DNA from: JAICJC01 sp963709425
GTDB lineage: Bacteria; Actinomycetota; Thermoleophilia; Gaiellales; JAICJC01
NCBI GenBank assembly: GCA_963709425.1
Contig: CAVPWG010000004.1
Coordinates: 62,001-126,000, forward strand
Length of the DNA stretch: 64,000 bases
Direction of reading: 5' to 3'
Of the stretch, positions 26,885-34,326 are shown piece by piece. Both the position numbers and the translations under genes were made by a program. The notes under the pieces were generated by a model. The model was not told the DNA's origin. It saw nothing but the letters and a program-made list of their open reading frames with translations, and ran no database searches. How positions within the stretch are numbered: position 1 is the first letter of the stretch; the number at the start of each line of letters is the position of its first letter.

Positions 26885-28104
26885 AGGAGCGACCTCAGCG
26901 TCTCGGCGAGAACGGCGATCGCCGCGGCGATGTCCGCCTCGTCGGAGAGCTCGTCGGGGCGGTGGCTCGCGCCGCCGTTCAGGCTTCGGACGAAGAGCAT
27001 CCCCGCGTCGACCCCGGCCGCGGCCAGGATACCGGCGTCGTGACCGGCGCCGGACGTGATCTCGGCGATCGGGACACCGAGGCCGCCCGCGGCGGTCCGG
27101 ACCGCGCCGCGGACGCGGCTCGACAGCCGGACCGGCTCGGCGCGCCAGCCGCGGACCGCGTCGACGCCGCAGCGGTTGCGTGCCGCCACCTCGGCGGCGA
27201 CGGCGGGCACCGCGGCGACCAGGAGATCCAGTGCCTCCGCGCTCGGGGCGCGCACGTCGACGCTCACCCGGGCGACCCCGGGGATCACGTTCGAGGCGGG
27301 ATTCGGGATCGCCACGTCGCCGATCGTGGCGACGGAGCCCGGGATCTCGAGGGCGCGGTCGCGCAGACGCAGGGTGAGCTCGGCGCACGCGGCGAAGGCG
27401 TCGCTGCGCTCGCCCATCGGCACCGTTCCCGCGTGGCCCGACGAGCCGTGAAAGGTGACGGAGAAGCCGGCCATGCCGGCGATCGCGGCGACGTCTCCGA
27501 GCGCTGCGCCGGCCGTCTCGAGCATCGGGCCCTGCTCGATGTGCACCTCGACGTAGGCCGTGGGCAGGGCGACCTCGACCGGCGGCCCGGGCAGCCCGAG
27601 CGCGGCGAGCGCCTCGGCGGCCGAAACCCCTGCGGAGTCGCGCTCGGCGAGGTCGGCGGGGCCGGCCTGACCCGCCACGCAGCGGCTGCCGAAGCACCCC
27701 TGGCCGAACCGCCACCCCTCCTCGTCGCGGAAGACAACGACGGCGAGCGGAGCCTCGCGCCGGTCGGCGGCCACCTCGGACACCGCCTCGAGCGCGGCGA
27801 CGACTCCCAGCGCGCCGTCGAAACGCCCTCCGGACGGGACCGTGTCGAGATGGGAGCCGGACCAGATCTCGGCGGCCGCCGTGCGGCCGGCCGGCCGGGC
27901 GTACAGATTGCCGGCGCCGTCGCGCGAAACGGCCATCCCGGCCTCCTGGCACCAGCCGGCGACGAGGGCGTACGCCCCTTCCTCGGCGGCGCTCAGGCCG
28001 GGCCGGGTGATGCCGCCGCCTTCGCCCACGGCGCCCACGCGGGCGAGGAGGTCGAGCCTCTCCATCGCCCTCTCGGCACGGGGGATGCTGGTGGTCGGCG
28101 GCAT
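26881..28104 (-). CDS. M20-family amidohydrolase (N-carbamoyl amino acid/allantoate amidohydrolase type)
   Basis: 407 residues. Di-metal site residues are visible: SGSHLDTVPSGGRFDGALGV (His, Asp near 85-95), VFRDEEGWRFGQGCFGS (Glu pair near 125), YVEVHIEQGPML (His near 190) and GAGHDAGILAAAG near 355. The lid motif SSGHAGTVPMGERSDAF is typical of the hydantoinase/carbamoylase (HyuC/AllC) branch. It should cleave the carbamoyl or ureido amide made by the next hydrolase, releasing ammonia and carbon dioxide or urea-type products. It is the first gene of the seven-gene operon, and a paralogue lies at 48732-49964. Confidence 0.88.
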   Translation of the reverse strand: MPPTTSIPRAERAMERLDLLARVGAVGEGGGITRPGLSAAEEGAYALVAGWCQEAGMAVSRDGAGNLYARPAGRTAAAEIWSGSHLDTVPSGGRFDGALGVVAALEAVSEVAADRREAPLAVVVFRDEEGWRFGQGCFGSRCVAGQAGPADLAERDSAGVSAAEALAALGLPGPPVEVALPTAYVEVHIEQGPMLETAGAALGDVAAIAGMAGFSVTFHGSSGHAGTVPMGERSDAFAACAELTLRLRDRALEIPGSVATIGDVAIPNPASNVIPGVARVSVDVRAPSAEALDLLVAAVPAVAAEVAARNRCGVDAVRGWRAEPVRLSSRVRGAVRTAAGGLGVPIAEITSGAGHDAGILAAAGVDAGMLFVRSLNGGASHRPDELSDEADIAAAIAVLAETLRSLL

Positions 28105-28130
28105 TCGGAGTCTTCGCTAGACTCGGACAT

Positions 28131-28146
28131 CATAATGGTTGTTATG
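28131..28146. promoter_or_regulatory. palindrome CATAA-N6-TTATG, candidate TetR operator
   Basis: CATAATGGTTGTTATG has perfect 5-base arms and lies in the 55-base gap between divergent starts at 28104 and 28160. On the minus strand it contains a TATGAT -10-like element. It is the only A/T-rich stretch in the gap. Binding would block both operons at once, and the TetR gene sits in the left operon. Confidence 0.55.
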
Positions 28147-28159
28147 GACTGAGTGGGCT

Positions 28160-28943
28160 GTGGATCTCGGACTTCAGGGGTGTGTTGCGATCGTGGGCGG
28201 AGCGTCGTCCGGGATGGGCCGGTCGTGTGCCGTCGCGCTCGGCCGGGAAGGGTGCAACGTCGCGCTCTTCGCCCGCCGGGCCGAGCTCCTGGACGAGGCC
28301 GTCGCCGAGATCGAGGCCCTCGGATCGGGCGCCGCCGCACTCGCCGTGCCCGGCAATTCGGCGCAGCCGGCCGATCTCCAGGCGCTCGTCGACCGCACGC
28401 TCGAGCGCTTCGGGCGCCTCGACATCGTCGTCAACAACACCGGCGGCCCACCCGCCGGGAGCTTCGAGGACTTCGACGACGATGCCTGGCGGACGGCGTG
28501 GGACATGACCCTGATGTCGACGCTCCGCCTCACCCGACTCGCGCTGCCCGAGCTCCGAAGGAGCGGCCGCGGGCGCGTCGTCAACATCACGTCGTCGGCG
28601 GTGAAGGAGCCGAGCGCCGGGCTACTGCTCTCGAACACCTACCGGCCGGGTGTGATCGGCTGGGCGAAGACCCTCTCCCAGGACGAGGGGCCAGCACGGG
28701 ATCACCGTGAACTCCATCGCGCCCGGGTACATCGACACCGAGCGGATGCAGAACCTCTATGCCGGCGGGGCCGACCCGGAGGCCGACCGCCGCCGCGACG
28801 AGGGGCTCATCCCGGCCCGCCGGTTCGGCGATCCGGCCGAGATCGGCGACCTGTGCGCGTTCCTCTGCTCGACGCGCGCGGCGTACCTGAACGGCATCAC
28901 CGTCCTCGTCGACGGCGGCCTGGCGAAGGGGCTCCTGAGCTGA
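28160..28943 (+). pseudogene. SDR-family oxidoreductase, one frameshift
   Basis: The start is GTG 28160 (MDLGLQGCVAIVGGASSGMG). Cofactor motif GGASSGMG, then LDIVVNNTGGPP, VVNITSSAVKEPSAGLLLSN and, after a frame change near 28688 in a GGGG run, NSIAPGYIDTERMQNLYAGG to the stop at 28943. Where most SDRs have YxxxK, this one reads SNTYRPGVIGWAKT, the pattern of an atypical SDR clade, so the classical Tyr-Lys dyad is not clearly in place. Repaired length is about 261 residues. It is the first gene of a three-gene operon divergent from the TetR operon. Confidence 0.75.
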
Positions 28944-29722
28944 CCGATCAGCTCGCCGGCAAGTCGATCGTCGTCACCGGCGGATCGTCGGGCCTGGGCC
29001 GCGCGATGGCCATCGCGTTCGCCGCCGAGGGTGCCGACGTCGTGATCGGCGACGTGCGCGAGGATCCGCGCGAGGGGGGCAGGCCGACGGTCGAGCTGAT
29101 CGCGGAGGAGGGCGGGTCGGCCGTCTACCTCGAAGCCGACGCGGCCCGCTGGGACGACATTGACCGGCTGGTGCGAACGGCGGTCGAGCGGCGGGGGCGC
29201 CTGGACGTGATGGTCAACAATGCGATCGTGGCCGGCCCGCACTCGAAGGGGCTCCTCGAGACGACCGAGGGCGACTGGGACGCGATCATGGACGTCGGCC
29301 TGCGCGGTGTCTTCCTGTGCTGCAAGCGGGCCGTCCAGCAGATGCTCCTCCAGGAGCCGGTGGCCGAGGCGCGCGGGCGGATCATCAACCTGTCCTCCCA
29401 GCACGGCATGATCGGAGCTCCCGGGCACGTCGCCTACTGCACCGCCAAGGGCGGGGTCGTCAACCTGACCCGCCAGGTGGCCGTCGACTTCGGCCCGCGC
29501 GGGATCATCGTGAACGCGATCGCTCCCGGCAAGATCCTGACCCGGCCGGCCGACGAGCCCGACTCGCCCGCGGTGCTCGCCTACTCGCACGCCCGGACGC
29601 CCTTCGCGCGCCTGGGCCGGCCCGCCGACGTCGCCGCCGCAGCCGTCTTCCTGGCTTCCGACGAGTGCAGCTACGTGAGCGGGACGAACCTGCTCGTCGA
29701 CGGCGGTTGGATGGCGTACTGA
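28940..29722 (+). CDS. SDR-family oxidoreductase
   Basis: 260 residues, LTDQLAGKSIVVTGGSSGLG. Canonical motifs: TGGSSGLG (cofactor), VMVNNAI, catalytic Ser in NLSSQHGMIGA, Tyr-Lys in AYCTAKGGVV and IIVNAIAPGKI. It ends LVDGGWMAY, exactly as the SDR at 31876-32646, its paralogue. The start is unclear: the only well-placed codon is a CTG at 28940 overlapping the upstream stop, so either a rare start or a base error applies. Coupled by TGATG to the quinone reductase downstream. Confidence 0.85.
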   Translation: MTDQLAGKSIVVTGGSSGLGRAMAIAFAAEGADVVIGDVREDPREGGRPTVELIAEEGGSAVYLEADAARWDDIDRLVRTAVERRGRLDVMVNNAIVAGPHSKGLLETTEGDWDAIMDVGLRGVFLCCKRAVQQMLLQEPVAEARGRIINLSSQHGMIGAPGHVAYCTAKGGVVNLTRQVAVDFGPRGIIVNAIAPGKILTRPADEPDSPAVLAYSHARTPFARLGRPADVAAAAVFLASDECSYVSGTNLLVDGGWMAY

Positions 29723-30673
29723 TGCGCGCCGCCGTCGTCCACGAGCTGGGCGCGACGCCGGTCGTGGAAGAGCGCGACGAGCCCGTTCGCGGCGAGACGC
29801 AGGCGCTCGTCGCCACCGCGGCTGCCGGTCTGAACCCGGTCGACCTCGCCATCGCTGCGGGCGTCTTCTACGGCGGCCATCCGCCGCTGCCGTTCACCGC
29901 CGGGCGCGAGGGCGTCGGCCGGGTGCTCGAAGGGTCAGCGTTCGCGCCGGGTGCGCTCGTGGCAACCCTGAAGACCGCGAGCGGCTCGCTCGCCGAGCGG
30001 TTCGTCGCAGACGAGTCGGAGCTGTGGGAGATCCCCGGCGACGCGAACCCGGTCGCGGCGGCGGCGCTCGGCATCGCCGGCATCGCCGGCTGGCTGGCGG
30101 TCGCGGAGCGCGGACGTCTGCAGGCGGGAGATCGGGTGCTCGTGCTCGGCGCGACCGGCACGGTCGGCTCGGTGGCGGTGCAGGCGGCGCGGCTCCTGGG
30201 CGCCTCGCGCGTGGTCGCAGGCGGGGCGTGACGCGGGGCGGCTGGAGCGGGCGCGGCGCCTCGGGGCCGACGCGGTGGTGGCCCTCGACGGCGGCGACAC
30301 CGGCGAGGCGATCCGGGCGGCCTTCCCGGACGGCGGCCCCGATCTCGTCGTCGACCCGCTGTGGGGACCGCCGGCGCTGGCGGCGATCTCCGTCGCCCCG
30401 GTCGGCATGCGGCTCGTCAACCTCGGCCAGTCGGCAGGCGCCTCCGTCGACCTCGCGTCGGCCGCGGTCCGAGGCAGGCTGCTCGAGATCATCGGCCACA
30501 CCGTCTTCGAGGCACCGCACGACGACCTCGCCGGAGCGCATCGGGCGATGCTCACCCACGTCGCCGCGGGCGAGCTCGACGTCGACATCGAGACCTACCC
30601 GCTCGAGCGCACGCCCGAGGCCTGGGACATCCAGCGCTCCGGGCCGAACCACAAGCCCGTCGTCACCGTCTGA
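29722..30673 (+). pseudogene. MDR quinone oxidoreductase (zeta-crystallin-like), one frameshift
   Basis: Begins MRAAVVHELGATPVVEERDE at 29722. GroES-like half (LPFTAGREGVGRVLEGSAF), then Rossmann motif VLGATGTVGSVAVQAARLLG. A frame change near 30225-30230 in a GGGG run stops the first frame at GGA. The second frame continues LERARRLGADAVVALDGG through GPNHKPVVTV, ending at 30673. No structural-zinc Cys lobe is present, so it is of the zinc-free quinone-reductase type. Repaired length is about 316 residues. Last gene of the operon. Confidence 0.8.
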
Positions 30674-30734
30674 GCCCCCGCCGACGGTAGGCCTTGTGGG
30701 CTGAGCTTGTGCGGCGGGCCTTCGTGTTCGGCAG

Positions 30735-30757
30735 GTGTCACGAAAGCCAATTGACAC
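30735..30757. repeat. inverted repeat GTGTCA-N11-TGACAC between convergent operons
   Basis: GTGTCA at 30735-30740 and TGACAC at 30752-30757 flank an 11-base centre (CGAAAGCCAAT). It sits in the 168-base gap between the convergent stops at 30673 and 30842; nothing else is recognised in the gap. It could be a transcription-end hairpin or a protein site. Confidence 0.35.
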
Positions 30758-30841
30758 TCACCGCGCGGCCAAGTGGCCACGCCCAACCAGCCGACCGGCC
30801 CGTGCCTCGGGCACCCCCCACCACCACGGCCGCCCTCTGCC

Positions 30842-31876
30842 CTACGGAGCCAGCAGCACCCGCCCGTAGTGCGCCCGCGTCCGAAGGAGCTCCTGCGCCC
30901 GACCGGCATCCTCCAGCGGCAGCACGGTCTCGATCGCAGGCGGGTCGATCAGCCCGTCGCCGAGCAGGCGCAGCACCTCCCACAGCTCGCGGCGCGAGCC
31001 GTCGCTGGAGCCGATCACGGTGATCTGGCGGGCGAAGAGGTCGATCAGGTCGAGCTCGACCCGTGGCCCCGACGATGCGCCGCAGATCACGATGCGGCCC
31101 TTGTTGGCGAGCGCCGCGAGCGCCTCGGGCACGGCCGCGGCACCGACGTGGTCGACGACGAGGTCGACGCCGCGGCCGCCGGTCAGGCGGCGCACCTCGG
31201 CGCCCCATCCCGCACGTGTGTAGTCGACGGCGTGCTCGACGCCGGCCGCCAGCGCCCGCTCCCGTTTGGCCTCGGTCGAGGCCGTCGCGATCACCCGGGC
31301 GCCGGCGAACCGGGCGAGCGCGATCGCCGCGCCGCCCACGCCCGAGCCCGCCGCGGTGACGAGGACGGTTTCGCCGGGGTGCAGACCCGCTCGCGAGAAC
31401 AGCATGTGGTAGGCGGTCAGGTAGACCGACCCCGCGGCGGCGGCGGTCTCGTACGAGAGTCCCTCCGGGAGCGCGAACAGGTTGCGGACGGGCGCCGCGA
31501 TCTGCTCGGCGTACCCGCCGTCGCGGTTCACTCCCATGACGCCGTACTCGGCGCACGCCGCCTCGTCACCCTCCAGGCAGTACGGGCAGCGGCCGCACGA
31601 GAAGTCGTAGTGGACGTACACCCGCATGCCCGGCGGCACGTCCGTGACGCCCTCCGCCACCGTTACCACCTCGCCGGCGACGTCGTAGCCGGGGATCACC
31701 GGGAGCACCGCGCCGTAGGCATGGCCGACGTCCTCCCGCACCCAGATGTCGAGCCGGTTCACCGCGACGGCCGCGACACGAACGACCGCCTCACCGGCTG
31801 CGGGGGCCGGCACAGGCCGGTCGACCAGCCGCAGCACCTCCGGGCCGCCGTGCTCGGACATGACGATGGCGCGCAT
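30842..31876 (-). CDS. zinc-type alcohol dehydrogenase (MDR family)
   Basis: 344 residues, MRAIVMSEHGGPEVLRLVDR. GroES-like half with VIPGYDVAGEVVTVAEGV, the four-Cys structural zinc lobe CGRCPYCLEGDEAAC near residue 95, and the Rossmann motif VLVTAAGSGVGGAAIALARF. Ends THYGRVLLAP-like (RAHYGRVLLAP). ATG 31876 overlaps the stop of the upstream SDR (TGATG), the same junction as in the SDR/quinone reductase pair at 29722. It would oxidise an alcohol or reduce an aldehyde with NAD(P); the substrate is unknown. Confidence 0.9.
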   Translation of the reverse strand: MRAIVMSEHGGPEVLRLVDRPVPAPAAGEAVVRVAAVAVNRLDIWVREDVGHAYGAVLPVIPGYDVAGEVVTVAEGVTDVPPGMRVYVHYDFSCGRCPYCLEGDEAACAEYGVMGVNRDGGYAEQIAAPVRNLFALPEGLSYETAAAAGSVYLTAYHMLFSRAGLHPGETVLVTAAGSGVGGAAIALARFAGARVIATASTEAKRERALAAGVEHAVDYTRAGWGAEVRRLTGGRGVDLVVDHVGAAAVPEALAALANKGRIVICGASSGPRVELDLIDLFARQITVIGSSDGSRRELWEVLRLLGDGLIDPPAIETVLPLEDAGRAQELLRTRAHYGRVLLAP

Positions 31877-32646
31877 CAGTAGGCCATCCAGCCGCCGTCG
31901 ACCAACAGGTTGATGCCGCTCGTATAGCTCGCCGGGCCCGCCAGATACGACACGGCCGCGGCGACGTCCTCGGACCGGCCCAGGCGCGGAAATGGCGTGC
32001 GCGAGCGGACGTACGCCAGCCCCTCCTCGCTCGCCGAGAGGTCGCCCGCCGTCCCGGTCACGATCTTGCCGGGCGCGACCGCGTTGCACAGGATGCCCTG
32101 CGGTCCGTAGTCGACGGCGATCTGGCGGGTCATCTGCACGAGGCCGCCCTTCCCGACGCTGTAGGCGAAGTGGCCGGGGCAGCCGACCATACCGTGCTGC
32201 GACGTGATGTTCACGATCCGGCCGCGGGCGTCTCCGACGAGCGGCTGCGTGAGCATCTGGCGCACCGCCGCACGGCATAGCAGGTAGGGGCCGCGCAGGT
32301 TGACGGCCATCATCGCGTCCCAGTCCGCGGGCGCGGTCGCGAGCAGGGGCTTGGAGTGGTCGCCCGCGAGAACGGCGTTGTTCACGATGACATCGAGCGC
32401 CCCGGTGCGCTCGACGGCCGTCGCCACGAGCAGGTCGCAGTCGGCAGCCGACGAGACGTCTGCCTCAACGTGCACGGCGCTTCGCCCGGCGGCCCGGATC
32501 AGCTCCTCGGTCGGCTCGCCGCCCGTGATCGGATCTCGGCGGATGTCTCCGAGGACGACGTCGAACCCGTCGTCGGCGAGACGGACCGCCACGGCCCGGC
32601 CGATGCCGGATGCCGCCCCCGTGACGACGGCGCTGCGCTGACTCAT
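31876..32646 (-). CDS. SDR-family oxidoreductase
   Basis: 256 residues. TGAASGIG cofactor motif, DVIVNNAVLAGDHSKPLL, catalytic Ser in NITSQHGMVG, Tyr-Lys in AYSVGKGGLV, and CNAVAPGKIVTG. Strongly similar to the SDR at 28940-29722, including GDIRRDPITGGEPTEELI against GDVREDPREGGRPTVELI and the same LVDGGWMAY end, so the two arose by duplication. Ribosome site aggaggaac precedes ATG 32646. Divergent from the second desulfidase gene, only 29 bases away. Confidence 0.92.
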   Translation of the reverse strand: MSQRSAVVTGAASGIGRAVAVRLADDGFDVVLGDIRRDPITGGEPTEELIRAAGRSAVHVEADVSSAADCDLLVATAVERTGALDVIVNNAVLAGDHSKPLLATAPADWDAMMAVNLRGPYLLCRAAVRQMLTQPLVGDARGRIVNITSQHGMVGCPGHFAYSVGKGGLVQMTRQIAVDYGPQGILCNAVAPGKIVTGTAGDLSASEEGLAYVRSRTPFPRLGRSEDVAAAVSYLAGPASYTSGINLLVDGGWMAY

Positions 32647-32663
32647 TTCCGTTCCTCCTGGTT

Positions 32664-32669
32664 CATACT
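32664..32669 (+). promoter_or_regulatory. possible -10 box CATACT of leaderless desulfidase operon
   Basis: CATACT lies six bases before ATG 32676, within the 29-base gap to the divergent SDR start. There is no ribosome site for the plus gene. The box is weaker than the TANNNT form seen elsewhere. Confidence 0.35.
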
Positions 32670-32675
32670 GACGCG

Positions 32676-33221
32676 ATGCCCGGCGTCGCCTTCGTCGCCC
32701 ACTGCCTGCTCAACCAGAACTCGAAGACGCACGGCGGCGCGCGCTGCCCCGGCGTCTACTCGCCGCTGGTCGAAGAGCTCCGCGAGCGCGGCTGGCGGAT
32801 CGAGCAGATGCCGTGCCCCGAGCTCGCGTTCACCGGCCTGCACCGGTTCTGGGCCGTCAAGGAGCAGCTCGACACCTCGGCCTACCGCCGCCACTGCCGC
32901 CGGATCGCCTCCGCCGTCGCCGGCGCCATCGAGGTGCACGTCCGCCGCGGCGACGAGGTGATCCTGGTTGGGATCGAGGGCAGCCCGTCGATGGGCGTCC
33001 ACGTGACGAGCTCCGACCCCGCGCGCGGCGGGCGGCCGGAATGGCCCGACGGCTCCGACGAGCTCTCGCCCGGCAGCGGCATCTTCATCGAGGAGATCAC
33101 GGCGGAGCTCGCCGAGCGCGGCGTGCCGACGCCCCGCGCCATGGGGATCTCCCACCAGCTCCCCGACCACGACCCGGCCGCCGAGCGAGCGGCGCTTCGG
33201 GATCTCATGGAGGCCGAGTAG
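32676..33221 (+). CDS. TudS-related putative desulfidase (DUF523-like), copy 2
   Basis: 181 residues, paralogous to the protein at 22522-23082. Cysteines 10 (AHCLLNQNSK), 24 (GARCPGVYSP) and 47 (MPCPELAF) are at identical positions. The loop again reads GIEGSPSMGVHV with Met. FWAVKEQLDTSAYRRHCRR is shared with copy 1 almost unchanged. By family it should carry a [4Fe-4S] cluster and remove sulfur from a thiocarbonyl compound (inferred). Its stop abuts the GTG of the partner gene. The operon continues with an SDR. Confidence 0.75.
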   Translation: MPGVAFVAHCLLNQNSKTHGGARCPGVYSPLVEELRERGWRIEQMPCPELAFTGLHRFWAVKEQLDTSAYRRHCRRIASAVAGAIEVHVRRGDEVILVGIEGSPSMGVHVTSSDPARGGRPEWPDGSDELSPGSGIFIEEITAELAERGVPTPRAMGISHQLPDHDPAAERAALRDLMEAE

Positions 33222-33563
33222 GTGGACGCCGACAAGCGCGGCTTCCGCGTCGCGCTCGTCGCCGGCGAGCTCCTGAACCCGGTCGCCGGCCGGCTCGACG
33301 CCCTGGCCGTGCTCGAGCAGGAGGACTGGGGCGCGATCCAGCTCCCGGCCGTCGAGTACCCCGACGAGGTCGCCGGGCCGCTGCTCGAGCAGGTCGCCGA
33401 GCAGGCCGAGGAGTTCGCCCGAAACGGCTACACGCTCGCCGTGATCCGGGGCCGCGCCGGCCTCGACGAGGCCCTCGCCCGCCATGGCGTCGCAGCCCCG
33501 CCGGCGATCGATCCTGCGACCGCCGACGAGCTGCGGGCGTTCCTCGCGAAGACGGCCCGGTGA
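33222..33563 (+). CDS. small partner protein of TudS-like desulfidase, copy 2 (unknown family)
   Basis: 113 residues from GTG 33222, immediately after the desulfidase stop. RVALVAGELLNPVAGRLDAL, then DWGAIQLPAVEYPDEVAGPL and NGYTLAVIRGRAGLDEAL. Homologous to the protein at 22227-22532 over about 80 residues. Predicted alpha/beta, no Cys, no signal peptide, no known catalytic motif. The conserved gene pair is the evidence for a functional link with the desulfidase. The final section (PATADELRAFLAKTA) is extra compared with copy 1. Confidence 0.75.
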   Translation: MDADKRGFRVALVAGELLNPVAGRLDALAVLEQEDWGAIQLPAVEYPDEVAGPLLEQVAEQAEEFARNGYTLAVIRGRAGLDEALARHGVAAPPAIDPATADELRAFLAKTAR

Positions 33564-33567
33564 CCGC

Positions 33568-34323
33568 GTGACGGCCAGGGCGCTCGTCACCGGCGCGGCG
33601 TCCGGCATCGGCCGGGCGACGGCGAAGCTCCTCGCGGAGCGGGGCGCCGCGGTGGCCTGCGCCGACGTGAACGCCGCCGGGCTCGCCGAGACCGTCGCCG
33701 CGATCGCCGGGGACGGGGGCACCGCCGTGCCGCTCGCAGCCGACGTCACCGACCTCGCGGCGGTGGAGGCGGCCGTGGCCGCCGCCGTCGCAGAGCTGGG
33801 CGGGCTCGACGGCGTGGCCAACATCGCCGGCGTCGGCGACTTCACGGGCGACGTCACCGAGATCGCGCTCGACGAGTGGGCGCGCGTCCTCGCCGTCAAC
33901 CTCACGGGGGCGTTCCACGTGTCGCGCGCCACGATCCCGCACCTGCGCGCGGCCGGCGGCGGCGCCATCGTGAACGTCGCCTCGCAGTTCGGGCTCGTGG
34001 GGTGCCTGGCAAGCCCGGCGTACTGCGCGTCGAAGGCGGGCCTGATCGGGCTGACGCGCGCGATGGCGATCGACCACACCTCCGAGGGGATCCGCGTCAA
34101 CTGCGTCTGCCCGGGCCCGGTCGACACGCCGATGCTGGCGTGGACGGTCGCCACGCCGGAGCTGACCGCCCGCGAGCGGGCCCGCACCCAGGGCCGGAAC
34201 CTGGTCGGCCGCTCGGGGCGGCCGGAGGAGATCGCCGCGACCATCGCCTTCATGATGTCGGACGACGTCGGGTCGATGTCGGGCAGCATCGTCGCGGTCG
34301 ACGGCGGCTGGACGGCCGGGTAG
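33568..34323 (+). CDS. SDR-family oxidoreductase
   Basis: 251 residues from GTG 33568. Motifs TGAASGIGRATAKLLAERGA, Asp in ACADVNAAG (NAD preference), GVANIAGVGD, catalytic Ser in NVASQFGLVG, Tyr-Lys in AYCASKAGLIGL, and VNCVCPGPVDTPM. Classical FabG-like dehydrogenase with an intact catalytic set. It is third in the operon with desulfidase copy 2 and converges on the hydantoinase at 34327 (three bases between stops). Substrate unknown. Confidence 0.92.
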   Translation: MTARALVTGAASGIGRATAKLLAERGAAVACADVNAAGLAETVAAIAGDGGTAVPLAADVTDLAAVEAAVAAAVAELGGLDGVANIAGVGDFTGDVTEIALDEWARVLAVNLTGAFHVSRATIPHLRAAGGGAIVNVASQFGLVGCLASPAYCASKAGLIGLTRAMAIDHTSEGIRVNCVCPGPVDTPMLAWTVATPELTARERARTQGRNLVGRSGRPEEIAATIAFMMSDDVGSMSGSIVAVDGGWTAG

Positions 34324-34326
34324 CCC

